A model generated the notes under the pieces. It had not been told where the DNA came from and made no database searches. It saw nothing but the letters and a program-made list of their open reading frames with translations. A stretch of DNA of 25,088 nucleotides from an uncultured Oscillibacter sp. (GTDB lineage Bacteria; Bacillota; Clostridia; Oscillospirales; Oscillospiraceae), in NCBI RefSeq assembly GCF_910584465.1, contig NZ_CAJUBK010000036.1, positions 1 through 25,088 of the forward strand, in the 5' to 3' direction. The position numbers were made by a program, and so were the translations under genes. Numbering within the stretch: position 1 is the stretch's first letter; every line of letters begins with the position of its first letter. Below, piece after piece: positions 5,670 to 15,514 of the stretch.

Positions 5670-5745
5670 CCTCTGCCTCCATCCTCTGCGTCCCGCGCCG
5701 GCCGGACCGCCGGAGCGGATCCGGGCCGCTCCCCGTCCGCGGGCC

Positions 5746-6819
5746 CTACCTCCCCCCAGGGGGGACGGCCCGGCCCGCCGCCAGCTGGACCAGCAGCAGC
5801 TTCAATCCGCCCGCGCTGTCCATGCCCCGCTCGCTCTTCATCCGGCGGTCCAGCTCCTGGCACCGGCGCACCGCCTGGGCGCACCACTCCGGCGTGGTCC
5901 GCCGGGCCGCCGCGAGCAGGAGCTTGGCGGGATAGTCGCTCTTCATCCCCCACAGCTCCATCAGCCAATAACGGTCCCGCCCGCTGTCCAGGGCCAGGCG
6001 GGCCGTCCAGATCCGGCGGAGCTGGCTCCCCAGGGCCGCCAGGATCATGATGGGCTCCGTCTGCATCTTCAATAGGTCCCCCAGGATGGACGCCGCCTGG
6101 TCGTAGCGCCCCTGGAGCACCGCGTCGGAGAGCTTGAACACCTCCGCCAAGAGCACCGGGTCCGCCACGGCATCGATGTCCGCCCTGGTGACGGTCCCCC
6201 CCTTGGCGTAGGCGGCGATCTTCTCGATCTCCGGCACCAGGCCCGTCATCAGCCCGCCGCAGGTGAAGACCAGGTGCTCCGCCTCCTGCCGGCCGATCTC
6301 CTTCCCCAGGGCCTTGAAGCGCCGGGAGATCCAGGGCAGGAGGTCCGCGCTGGACGCCGCCGGGAACTCCACCGTCTCCACATAGCGCTCCAGCGCCCCG
6401 CACAGCTTCTTCTGGGACCTGTTCGGCTTGAACTCCAGCGTGTCGTAGACGAAGACGAGGCAGCAGTACGGCGGCAGGTCCTCCAGCAGGGCGATCAGCT
6501 TCCCCCGCTGGTCCTCCCCCAGCTTGAACAGGTCCCAGTCCGTGACGACGGCCAGCGTCCGCTCCGCCATCATGGGCATGGCCTCCGCCGTCTCCGCAAG
6601 GGACTCCGCCGTCAGGTCCTTCCCCTCCAGGGCGTGGCAGTTGAAGGTCTCGGAGCCCGGCGGGATCAGCGCCTCTCGCAGCTGCCCCAGGTAGTGCTCC
6701 CGGAGGTAGCTCTCCTCCCCATAGAAGATGTAGGCGTTCCCGACGGACCCGGCGGACAGGTCCGCCTTCAGTTTTTGCAGGGCCTCCCCCTTCCGGGGGG
6801 CCCTCCTCTTGTCAGCCAT
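5746..6819 (-). CDS. holA: DNA polymerase III subunit delta
   Basis: The delta subunit of the clamp loader opens the beta clamp and loads it onto primed DNA. The 357-residue protein begins MADKRRAPRKGEALQKLKAD, followed by AYIFYGEESYLREHYLGQLR, the usual first strand and helix of HolA, an AAA+-like middle with PPYCCLVFVYDTLEFKPNRS, and the C-terminal collar helices (LMELWGMKSDYPAKLLLAAA). Start: ATG at 6817-6819 with AGGAGGG upstream; the frame is open further upstream but that part is an antisense-type shadow of comEC. It overlaps the end of comEC by 8 bases, so the two are translationally coupled. comEC-holA adjacency is common in Firmicutes. Confidence 0.95.
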   Translation of the reverse strand: MADKRRAPRKGEALQKLKADLSAGSVGNAYIFYGEESYLREHYLGQLREALIPPGSETFNCHALEGKDLTAESLAETAEAMPMMAERTLAVVTDWDLFKLGEDQRGKLIALLEDLPPYCCLVFVYDTLEFKPNRSQKKLCGALERYVETVEFPAASSADLLPWISRRFKALGKEIGRQEAEHLVFTCGGLMTGLVPEIEKIAAYAKGGTVTRADIDAVADPVLLAEVFKLSDAVLQGRYDQAASILGDLLKMQTEPIMILAALGSQLRRIWTARLALDSGRDRYWLMELWGMKSDYPAKLLLAAARRTTPEWCAQAVRRCQELDRRMKSERGMDSAGGLKLLLVQLAAGRAVPPGGR

Positions 6820-9091
6820 GCGCTCCCTCCTGATCCCAAGCAAGATGGATCGTCCCGTGCAGGTCCGTCCGGTAGATGGCGCAGCCCTGCCGCGCCAGGC
6901 GGAGCAGGGTCTCGTCCGTGGGGTGTCCGTAGCGGTTGGCGCCCACGCTGATGCAGGCCGTCTCCGGGGACAGCGCCTCCAGCAGCGCCTGGGACGAGGC
7001 GTACTTGGAGCCGTGGTGCCCCGCCACGAAGCCCTCGATGTCCGGCAGGTCATAGGTCTCCAGCAGCTTCGCCTCCGTGGCGGCGCTCATGTCCCCGGTG
7101 ATGAGGAAGTCGTCCTCCCCCACGGAGGCCAGGACCGCCAGGCCGCGCTCGTTGTCCCCGGCGCTGCCCAGGGGCGGGTAGATCGTCAGCCCGCCCTTCC
7201 CGAAGGTCAGGCGCTCCTCCCGGGTGACGGAGCGGACGCTGACGCCGCTCTCCGCCGCCGCGGCCAGGACCGCCTCCCGCAGCCCCGCGTCGTCCTCCGT
7301 CTCCGGGAGCAGCAGCGTGTCCACCTCCATGCGGGCCAGCAGGCCCGTCACGCCGGAGACGTGGTCCGTGTCGTAATGGGTGAGGATCAGCCAGTCCAGG
7401 CGCCCGCAGCCCATGCTGTGGAGCTGCCAGGCGGCCGCCGCCCCCGGGTCCTTCCAGCGGTCGGCGCTGCCGCAGTCCACCAGGGCGAACTCCCCGCCGG
7501 AGGCCAGGACGACGCTCTGGCCCTGGCCCACGTCCAGGACCAGGGCGTCCAGGTCATGTCCATAGTGGACCTGGCCCAGCCGGACCGTCAACACCAGGGT
7601 AGCCGCCGACAGGGCCGCCGCCAGCAGGTACTTCCGCCGCCCCGCCCGTTTGAAGAGGTACGCGGCGGCGAAGAGGAGGTAGACGTAGGCCACCCAATAC
7701 CCCAGGAAGGGATCGGTCATGTAAAGCGCGTGATACGGGAGCCGGGAGAGGACCTTGGCCACGGCCAGGACATACTCCGCCAGCAGCCGCGCCGGGAGGG
7801 CGGTCAGCGCCCCCAGGGGCGGGTGGAGGAAGCTGACGGCCACCGCCGCCATCCCCAGGCCGAAGGCCCCGCCGGCCGCCCAGAGGCAGAGCATGCTGGC
7901 AAGCGGCGCCACCAGCACTAGGCTCCCGAAGTAGTACGCCGTCAGCGGCACGGTGAACACCATCGCGCCCATGGAGGCGGAGAAGGAGGCCGCCAGGAAG
8001 CGGGAGACCTTCCCCCGCTCCCCCTCGCCGATCAGGCATCCGTACAGCCTGGGCGTCAGCCAGAGGATGCCCGCCATGGCGGCGAAGGACAGCTGCAGGC
8101 TGACGGAGGCCGCGGCGAAGGGGTCCGCCAGCAAGATCAGGGCCAGCGCCGCCAGCAGGGACGTGGGCCCGTCGCTCTCCCGGCGGACCAGGAGCCCCAG
8201 CATCGGCAGGGACAGCATGATGCACGCCCGGAGCACCGAAGGGCTCCCGCCGGTGAGGGCGGCGTAAAACGCCAGCAGCGGGACGGCCAGCAGCGCCTGG
8301 AGCCGCCGGTCCCGCAGGAGGAGGCCCGCCAGCGCCATAAGGAAGCCGCAGTGCATCCCGGACACCGCCAGGATGTGGCTCAGCCCCGCTTCCGAGAGGG
8401 CGATGCGGGCCTCCTCCGGCACCTTGCTCCGGTCCCCGGTCAGGACCGCCGTCAGGAGCCCGGCGGCGTCGCCGGGGAACAGGGCTTCGATCCGCTCCCC
8501 CATGGCGCGGCCCAGCCGGACCGGATACCACCGGGGACTGCCCCGCTCCCCCTCCCCCGCGGTGAGCCCTCCCCGGCCATAGGCCAGGAGGAACACCCCC
8601 TTGGAGGTGAAGGTCGTGACGTCCTCGTCCCAGATCCGGGCGGCGCTTTGGAGGCGGACCTCGCCGGTGACGGTCTGGCCCGGCTCCAGCTCCAGCAGCT
8701 CCCTCCCGGCGTAGAGCACCGCCCTGCCGGGGACGCCCTCCAGCCGGACCGCCGCACGAGCGCCGAAGCCGCTCTCGGAGGCGTAGCCGCAGAGCGTGGC
8801 CGTGACGGTCCGCTCCTCCCCCGCCAGGGCCTCGGCGGGCCGCTGGACCTGCCGGTCGTAGAGCCAGCTCCAGCCCAGGCCGAGGGCCGCCGCCGCGAAG
8901 AGGACCACGCCCCGCCGCCGCCACTGCCAAGGCAGCGCCAGGGAGAGCACCCCCAGCCCCAGGGCCGCCAGCGCCCCGGCCAGGGCCCAGCCGCCCCGCA
9001 GCAGGTACTGCGCCAGGAAGACGCCCAGGGAGGATCCCCCGGCGAACACCGCCAGCCGCCTCACGGCCCCTCCTCCCGCGGCGGGGGCCAC
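6812..9091 (-). CDS. comEC: ComEC/Rec2 competence channel protein
   Basis: ComEC is the inner-membrane channel that brings single-stranded DNA into the cell during natural transformation. The 759-residue protein has N-terminal membrane helices, an OB-like domain (about 85-190, DUF4131), and the polytopic Competence domain (about 210-490), with ILAVSGMHCGFLMALAGLLL as a clear signature. A C-terminal metallo-beta-lactamase-like domain starts near 510, with THYDTDHVSG as the metal motif and GHHGSKYASS later. It looks complete. The start is a GTG at 9089-9091 with AGAGGGAG about 5 bases upstream; a GTG nine codons later (9062-9064) with AGGAGGGG is also possible. holA overlaps its stop. Other competence genes are not in the window. 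Confidence 0.94.
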   Translation of the reverse strand: MAPAAGGGAVRRLAVFAGGSSLGVFLAQYLLRGGWALAGALAALGLGVLSLALPWQWRRRGVVLFAAAALGLGWSWLYDRQVQRPAEALAGEERTVTATLCGYASESGFGARAAVRLEGVPGRAVLYAGRELLELEPGQTVTGEVRLQSAARIWDEDVTTFTSKGVFLLAYGRGGLTAGEGERGSPRWYPVRLGRAMGERIEALFPGDAAGLLTAVLTGDRSKVPEEARIALSEAGLSHILAVSGMHCGFLMALAGLLLRDRRLQALLAVPLLAFYAALTGGSPSVLRACIMLSLPMLGLLVRRESDGPTSLLAALALILLADPFAAASVSLQLSFAAMAGILWLTPRLYGCLIGEGERGKVSRFLAASFSASMGAMVFTVPLTAYYFGSLVLVAPLASMLCLWAAGGAFGLGMAAVAVSFLHPPLGALTALPARLLAEYVLAVAKVLSRLPYHALYMTDPFLGYWVAYVYLLFAAAYLFKRAGRRKYLLAAALSAATLVLTVRLGQVHYGHDLDALVLDVGQGQSVVLASGGEFALVDCGSADRWKDPGAAAAWQLHSMGCGRLDWLILTHYDTDHVSGVTGLLARMEVDTLLLPETEDDAGLREAVLAAAAESGVSVRSVTREERLTFGKGGLTIYPPLGSAGDNERGLAVLASVGEDDFLITGDMSAATEAKLLETYDLPDIEGFVAGHHGSKYASSQALLEALSPETACISVGANRYGHPTDETLLRLARQGCAIYRTDLHGTIHLAWDQEGAHG

Positions 9092-9144
9092 GCGCTCCCT
9101 CTGTCCCGCATCCTCATCGCCCGGACACGACCTCCCTCCCGGCT

Positions 9145-9183
9145 AAAAACTCCCGGAGGGGTTTCCCTCCGGGAGTCCTTTTT
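9145..9183 (-). terminator. Strong bidirectional-looking terminator
   Basis: A perfect 12-bp stem ACTCCCGGAGGG/CCCTCCGGGAGT (9149-9160 with 9165-9176) with loop GTTT has five T on the minus-strand side (9145-9149) and TTTTT at 9179-9183 on the plus side. It separates the rpiB/hydrolase-like genes from comEC-holA. Confidence 0.92.
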
Positions 9184-9197
9184 CGAACAGGCCCCTC

Positions 9198-10301
9198 TCA
9201 TCCCGCCAAGATCAGACGGCTGCCGGTCATCGCCGGGGGATCCTCCGCCAGTTCCGGGACGAACTCCGTCCCGCCCTCGTCCCCCGCCGCCTGGGCCACC
9301 AGGGCGGAAAGGGCCTCCACCTCCTCCGGCGTGGTGACGGCGTAGATCCGGTCCACGCGGGCCGCCAGGCGGCTCAGGTCCAGGCCCGCCACGGTGTCCG
9401 GCCCCTCCGAGATCACCGCCTCCGGGACCTCCACGGACAGCAGGATGTCATAGGGCTCCAGGGCCGTGCCCAGCTCGCTGAGGAGCAGGTCCAGGTTGTT
9501 GGCCAGGGGGACCTCGGTGTTGTAGGCGATCTTCGGGATCTTGCCCACCGTGGGGTAGCTGAGATCCGTCAGCAGCAGCTCGTCGAAGCCCAGCTCCGCG
9601 ATCTCCTTGGCCAGGGCGCAGACGTATGCCCGGGTGGCAGGCTTGGCGGGATCCAGCCAGAGGCTGTTGTTCCCGTCGTAGAAGATATAGCCCCCGGTGT
9701 TCTTCAGGCCCCGGCCCTCCACGTCGGCGTTGGCCGCCTTGAAGTCCTGGAGGCAGGCCATGCTGGCGATGGTGTGCAGCCCCTCCTGCGAGGTGAAGAG
9801 CCCCAGGGCGATGGCGGTCTCCTGCGGGTCCCCTCCCGCCTCGTCCACGACCTCCACCGCGCCGGGCACGGCGTTGGCGGAGTCGAAGTAGATGGTCCCG
9901 TTGGAGGTCTTGAGGCGTATGGCCGCGGCGTTGTAAGCCCCGGAGCCGCCGCCGAAGGCCAGCGTGTCGAACTCGCCCCATGCGCTCTGCCGCAGCGGCT
10001 GCGCCGGGAGCGAGAGCGCCACGGTCTCCTTGGGCCCCTGGTCCTCCGGCTCCTGGACGACGACATCCACGCCGCCCGCCGCTCCCTCGCCCTGGCCCTC
10101 CGGCGGCGGGACGGCCCCCTCGTCCTCCGTCTGCCAGGGCAGGTCGATATGGCGCCGGCCATCGGCGCTGTAGACGATGAACTGCTCCAGATAGATGACG
10201 CTGGCGGCCACCGCGATGACCAGCACCAATACGATCGCCATCAATACCTTCCACTTGGACCCCCGGCCCCGATAACTGCTGTAGCCTCTCGCTCCTGCCA
10301 T
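9198..10301 (-). CDS. Membrane-anchored putative glycoside hydrolase (DUF4015-like)
   Basis: The 367-residue protein has a basic N-terminus and one hydrophobic helix (about 18-39, WKVLMAIVLVLVIAVAASVI), so it is anchored with its body outside. A low-complexity Glu/Gly/Pro linker (about 60-95) follows. The rest resembles a (beta/alpha)8 barrel of the DUF4015 'putative glycoside hydrolase' group: AIALGLFTSQEGLHTIASMA, GYIFYDGNNSLWLDPAKPAT and ELGFDELLLTDLSYPTV correspond to the WLNPYxxEV and LGFDEIQFDYVRFP blocks. The usual FDYVRFP strand is altered here (LLTDLSYPT), so activity is uncertain. Start: ATG at 10299-10301; an in-frame GTG three codons earlier lies in the AAGAGGTG ribosome site. It follows rpiB by 53 bases and ends at the terminator at 9145-9183. 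Confidence 0.72.
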   Translation of the reverse strand: MAGARGYSSYRGRGSKWKVLMAIVLVLVIAVAASVIYLEQFIVYSADGRRHIDLPWQTEDEGAVPPPEGQGEGAAGGVDVVVQEPEDQGPKETVALSLPAQPLRQSAWGEFDTLAFGGGSGAYNAAAIRLKTSNGTIYFDSANAVPGAVEVVDEAGGDPQETAIALGLFTSQEGLHTIASMACLQDFKAANADVEGRGLKNTGGYIFYDGNNSLWLDPAKPATRAYVCALAKEIAELGFDELLLTDLSYPTVGKIPKIAYNTEVPLANNLDLLLSELGTALEPYDILLSVEVPEAVISEGPDTVAGLDLSRLAARVDRIYAVTTPEEVEALSALVAQAAGDEGGTEFVPELAEDPPAMTGSRLILAG

Positions 10302-10354
10302 ATGCGTCACCTCTTTTCAGGATCGGCGCTCCCGTCTCCCCGGTCTCGGAGCGC

Positions 10355-10792
10355 TCAGCCCTCCAGGGCCATCATCTTCTCCACCCGGCGGGCGTGGCGT
10401 CCGCCCTCGAACTCGGTGGAGAGGAACACCTCCACCATCCGCTCGGCCATGTTGCGGCCGGTGAAGCCCGCGCCGATGGCCATCATGTTGGCGTCGTTGT
10501 GGCGGCGGGTCATCTCCGCCTGGAGGCAGTCGGCGCAGTGGGCGCAGCGGATGCCCCTGATCTTGTTGGCCGTGATGGAGATGCCGATGCCGGTGGTGCA
10601 GATCACGATGCCCCGCTCGCACGTGCCCTCCGCCACGGCCCGGGCGGCCGCCGCGCCATAGTCGGGATAGTCGCAGCTGTCCAGGGAATGGCAGCCGAAG
10701 TCCACCGCCTCATGGCCCAGCTTCGCCAGGACCCCCAGGATGTACTCTTTCAGTTCATAGCCGCCGTGATCGCAGCCTACGGCGATCTTCAT
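10355..10792 (-). CDS. rpiB: Ribose-5-phosphate isomerase B
   Basis: RpiB interconverts ribose-5-phosphate and ribulose-5-phosphate in the pentose phosphate pathway. The 145-residue protein has the family motifs: CDHGGYELKE at 8-17 (Asp-His for the sugar phosphate), IVICTTGIGISITANKIRGI near 63-82 with the catalytic Cys and the GxG anion loop, and RRHNDANMMAIGAGFTG with conserved His, Arg and Asn. A Thr replaces the Gly that often follows the Cys. Start: ATG at 10790-10792 with AGGGGG about 9 bases upstream. It has its own promoter (10832-10860) and is followed at 53 bases by the anchored hydrolase-like gene. LacAB-type galactose-6-phosphate isomerase is the alternative, but no partner subunit is present. 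Confidence 0.93.
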   Translation of the reverse strand: MKIAVGCDHGGYELKEYILGVLAKLGHEAVDFGCHSLDSCDYPDYGAAAARAVAEGTCERGIVICTTGIGISITANKIRGIRCAHCADCLQAEMTRRHNDANMMAIGAGFTGRNMAERMVEVFLSTEFEGGRHARRVEKMMALEG

Positions 10793-10831
10793 AGCAGTAT
10801 CCCCCTCGCGTCTAAAAATTTCGTGCCTTAT

Positions 10832-10872
10832 ATTGTACTCCAGATCCGTCGAAAAATCAATATGCTTTCGAC
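10832..10872 (-). promoter_or_regulatory. rpiB promoter with flanking inverted repeat
   Basis: Minus-strand TTGATT (10855-10860) and TACAAT (10832-10837) are 17 bases apart, about 40 bases before rpiB. An exact 7-bp inverted repeat GTCGAAA (10848-10854) / TTTCGAC (10866-10872) encloses the -35, a good position for an operator. Each arm is also one base away from a Spo0A box. Confidence 0.7.
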
Positions 10873-10908
10873 CCGCAGATCTGACCTTTTTCGCGCCGCC
10901 CGCCGGTC

Positions 10909-11721
10909 CTACAGGCTGTGCCGGACGGGGCGCCGCCCCTGGAAGGTATAGGTGTTCTCGAACCCGCACCGGCGCAGCAGCTCCTGCCGCTCCCGGACGG
11001 CGCAGCCCACGAAGTCCACGGAATGGGCGTCGGTGCCCAGGGTGACCACCGGCCGGCGGGCCACGTCCCTGTAAAGCCGCAGCCAGCGCTCGTCCGGCAG
11101 GGGCATGCCGCCCCGGTTGGTGTTCAGCTCGATGCCGATGCCCTTGCTGTCCAGGATGGCGAAGATCCCCGCGATCTTGTCCTCGAAGCGGTCCATGCTC
11201 AGCTCCCAGCCCCGGTCCCCGTTGAGGTAGCGCAGGGGCAGGGTCAAGTGGCCCAGCACGTCGAACGCCCCCCACTGCGCCATCGCCTCCACCCGGTCCA
11301 GGTAGTCGGCGATGCCGGCGTGAGCCTCCTCCTCCGTCTTGGGGTCGAAGTAATAGAGGTCCAGGCCCCCGTACCGCCGGGAGAGCATGTGGACCGAGCC
11401 GATGACGAAGTCGAGGGGCGGCGCGTCCGCCAGCAGCGCCTCCGTATGGGAGACGTCCCAGCAGGCGTCCCCCAGCTCGATCCCCAGGCGCAGGACGATC
11501 CGGTCCCCCATGGCCGCCTTGGCGGCGGCGAACTCCGCCTCCATCGCGGACCAGTCATAGGGGCCCCGCAGGTCCGTCCCTCCCCAGACGATGGGCTCCA
11601 CATGGTCGGTGAAGCAGATCTCGTCCAGCCCCGCCGCCGCGGCGGCCTCCGCCAGGGCGGTCATGGAGTCCCTGCCGTCCGGAGAGATCCGGGAGTGCAT
11701 GTGACAGTCCGCCAGATACAT
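10909..11721 (-). CDS. PHP-domain phosphatase, histidinol-phosphatase (HisJ/HisK) family
   Basis: The 270-residue protein is a PHP-type metal-dependent phosphoesterase. The metal ligands are visible in order: CHMHS (His7, His9), CFTDHVEP, GIELGD (Glu), GSVHML, LGHLTLP and LGTDAHS (Asp, His) near the end. The family includes histidinol-phosphate phosphatase (last-but-one step of histidine synthesis), but no other his gene is nearby, so the substrate is open. Start: ATG at 11719-11721; the GTG three codons earlier lies in the AGAGGTG ribosome site. It begins 5 bases after the dnaJ stop and is therefore the last gene of the hrcA-grpE-dnaK-dnaJ operon, which implies heat-linked expression. No clear terminator follows. 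Confidence 0.86.
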   Translation of the reverse strand: MYLADCHMHSRISPDGRDSMTALAEAAAAAGLDEICFTDHVEPIVWGGTDLRGPYDWSAMEAEFAAAKAAMGDRIVLRLGIELGDACWDVSHTEALLADAPPLDFVIGSVHMLSRRYGGLDLYYFDPKTEEEAHAGIADYLDRVEAMAQWGAFDVLGHLTLPLRYLNGDRGWELSMDRFEDKIAGIFAILDSKGIGIELNTNRGGMPLPDERWLRLYRDVARRPVVTLGTDAHSVDFVGCAVRERQELLRRCGFENTYTFQGRRPVRHSL

Positions 11722-11726
11722 AGGGC

Positions 11727-12869
11727 TCACCTCTTTTTCTTGCTTTTCCCGAAGAAGCCCTTGCGCTCGCCAGAGTCCTCATCGCCCATGGTCTCGGCGA
11801 ACTTTCTCAGGGCCTCCTTCTGCTCCTTGTTCAGGTCCCGGGGGGTCTCGATGTAGACGGTGACGTACTGGTCCCCCCGGCCCCGGCCGTTGATGGACGG
11901 GATGCCCTTGCCCTTGAGGCGGAAGGTGGTGCCGCTCTGGGTCCCCTCCGGCAGGTCGTATTTCACCTTGCCGTCGATGGTGGGGATCTCCAGCTCCGCC
12001 CCCAGCACCGCCTGGGCGAAGGTGATGGGCGCCTCGCAGAGGACGGAGGTGCCCTCCCGGCGGAAGAGCTCGTGGGGCCGGACGGTGATGGTGATCAGCA
12101 GGTCGCCCGCCGGGCCGCCGTTCTTCCCGGCGTTGCCCTGGCCGCGGATGGAGATGGTCTGCCCGTTGTCGATGCCGGCGGGGATGGTCGCCTGGATGGT
12201 CTTCCGCTTCCGCACGGACCCCGCGCCCCGGCACTCCCGGCAGGGCTGGTGGACGATCTTCCCCTTGCCGCCGCAGCGGGAGCAGGGCGTGGTCGTGGCG
12301 AAGACCCCCATGGGTGTCTGCCGCCGGACCTGCACCGTGCCGGTGCCGTGGCAGTCCGGGCAGACCTCGGGGGCGGTCCCCTCGGCGCAGCCGCTGCCCT
12401 GGCAGGAGGGGCACGCCTCCAGCCGCTCCACGGTGACGGCCTTCTCACAGCCGAAGGCCGCCTCCTCGAAGCTGAGGATCAGCGACATGCGGACGCTCTC
12501 CCCCCGCTGGGGGGCGTTGGGGTTGGTCCGCCGCCCGCCGCCGAAGCCGCCGCCGAAGAAGCTGCCGAAGATGTCCCCCAGGTCGCCGAAGTCGAAGCCC
12601 GCGCCGTCGAAGCCGCCGCCGCCCGCGCCGAAGTTCGGGTCCACGCCGGCGTGGCCGAACTGGTCGTACCGGCTCCGCTTCTCCTTGTCGGACAGGACCT
12701 CGTAAGCCTCGTTGACCTCCTTGAAGCGGGCCTCGGCCTCCTTGTCGCCGGGGTTCAGGTCCGGGTGGTTGGCCTTGGCCAGCTTCCGGTAGGCCCGCTT
12801 GATCTCGTCGTCCGAAGCGCCTTTGCCCACGCCCAGGACTTCATAAAAATCACGTTTTTGTTCCGCCAT
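11727..12869 (-). CDS. dnaJ: Co-chaperone DnaJ (Hsp40)
   Basis: DnaJ delivers unfolded clients to DnaK and triggers its ATPase. The 380-residue protein has every class I domain: J domain (1-70) with HPD at 35-37, a Gly/Phe-rich linker (about 78-115, with FGAGGGGFDGAGFDFGD), four zinc-finger repeats CPSCQGSGC, CPDCHGTGT, CSRCGGKGK and CRECRGAGS, and the C-terminal client-binding domains. Start: ATG at 12867-12869. No Shine-Dalgarno sequence is evident before it, unlike its neighbours, and a strong hairpin (12994-13019) lies in the 162-base gap behind dnaK, so DnaJ may be made at a lower level than DnaK. Confidence 0.98.
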   Translation of the reverse strand: MAEQKRDFYEVLGVGKGASDDEIKRAYRKLAKANHPDLNPGDKEAEARFKEVNEAYEVLSDKEKRSRYDQFGHAGVDPNFGAGGGGFDGAGFDFGDLGDIFGSFFGGGFGGGRRTNPNAPQRGESVRMSLILSFEEAAFGCEKAVTVERLEACPSCQGSGCAEGTAPEVCPDCHGTGTVQVRRQTPMGVFATTTPCSRCGGKGKIVHQPCRECRGAGSVRKRKTIQATIPAGIDNGQTISIRGQGNAGKNGGPAGDLLITITVRPHELFRREGTSVLCEAPITFAQAVLGAELEIPTIDGKVKYDLPEGTQSGTTFRLKGKGIPSINGRGRGDQYVTVYIETPRDLNKEQKEALRKFAETMGDEDSGERKGFFGKSKKKR

Positions 12870-12993
12870 ATCGTCGATGCGAGGTCCGCCGCGCTCCCTC
12901 CCCGCCCCGCGGCGGGGGGACGCGCCCGTCCCTTCGCTCCTCCTCTCCGTCCCGGATCCGCCGCGCTGGGCCCCGGGAGATCAACAGGGGGAT

Positions 12994-13019
12994 GCGGAGC
13001 CGCTTCCCAGCGGCTCCGC
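12994..13019 (-). terminator. dnaK-dnaJ intergenic hairpin (attenuator or processing site)
   Basis: A perfect 11-bp stem GCGGAGCCGCT/AGCGGCTCCGC (12994-13004 with 13009-13019) with a 4-base loop begins 13 bases past the dnaK stop. It lacks a T-tract on either side, so it more likely stabilises or processes the mRNA than ends it completely. Confidence 0.6.
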
Positions 13020-13031
13020 ACGATCCCGATC

Positions 13032-14867
<1,836 letters not shown>

Positions 14868-14935
14868 GATGAAAGCCTCCTAAGATATATGAAAATATAT
14901 TGATGATACCATGGGACGAGCGCCCGGACGCGGCC

Positions 14936-15514
14936 TCAATTGGCGACCTGCACCACGGCGTGGCGGATCACCTTGTCCCCCAAGGCGAAGCCCGCCTGGA
15001 AGACCTGGACCACCTCGTTCTCGCCGAAGCCCTCGTCGTCGATGTGCATGACGGCCTCGTGCCGCTCCGGGTCGAAGGGCTGGCCCAGGGCCTCGATCTG
15101 ATCGACGCCCAGCTTCTTCAGCAGCTCCTTGTACTGGGCGAAGATCATCTCCAGCCCCTTCTTGTGGGGGTCGTCCTCCCCGCCGGGGGCGCCGGCGGCC
15201 CGCTCCAGGTTGTCATAGACCGCCAGGAACTCCCGGACGGTGTCCGCCTTGGCGTCCTGGTAAAGCGTCTCCTTCTCCTTGGCGGTGCGCTTGCGGTAGT
15301 TGTCGTACTCCGCCGCCAGGCGGGCGAACTGGTCCTTCGTGGTCTCCAGCTGCTTCACGGCCAGCTCCATCTGCTCCGCCTGCTCCAGGGTGAAGGTGAT
15401 GCCCTTCTCCTTCTTCTTCCGGCTCTTGGGCGCCTTCTCGGCGGGCCCGCCCTCCTGTGCCTGGGGGGCCTCCTGTCCCTCTCCCTCCACGGGCTGTTTG
15501 TTCTCCTCGTTCAT
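14936..15514 (-). CDS. grpE: Nucleotide exchange factor GrpE
   Basis: GrpE opens the DnaK nucleotide pocket to release ADP. The 192-residue protein has a charged, flexible N-terminus (1-40, with the KSRKKKEKG cluster), a long dimerising coiled coil (about 42-110, including LAAEYDNYRKRTAKEKETLY) and the C-terminal beta domain that touches DnaK (ALGQPFDPERHEAVMHIDDE, VVQVFQAGFALGDKVIRHAV). Length and motifs are typical. Start: ATG at 15512-15514; it overlaps the hrcA stop in ATGA, and GGAGGAAGCGG lies upstream, so the two are coupled. Confidence 0.98.
   Translation of the reverse strand: MNEENKQPVEGEGQEAPQAQEGGPAEKAPKSRKKKEKGITFTLEQAEQMELAVKQLETTKDQFARLAAEYDNYRKRTAKEKETLYQDAKADTVREFLAVYDNLERAAGAPGGEDDPHKKGLEMIFAQYKELLKKLGVDQIEALGQPFDPERHEAVMHIDDEGFGENEVVQVFQAGFALGDKVIRHAVVQVAN

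Noticed and set aside
5679..5745. A terminator between holA and rnmV
   Set aside because: The 76-base gap is GC-rich with short complementary stretches but has no convincing stem followed by T residues; cotranscription is the simpler reading.
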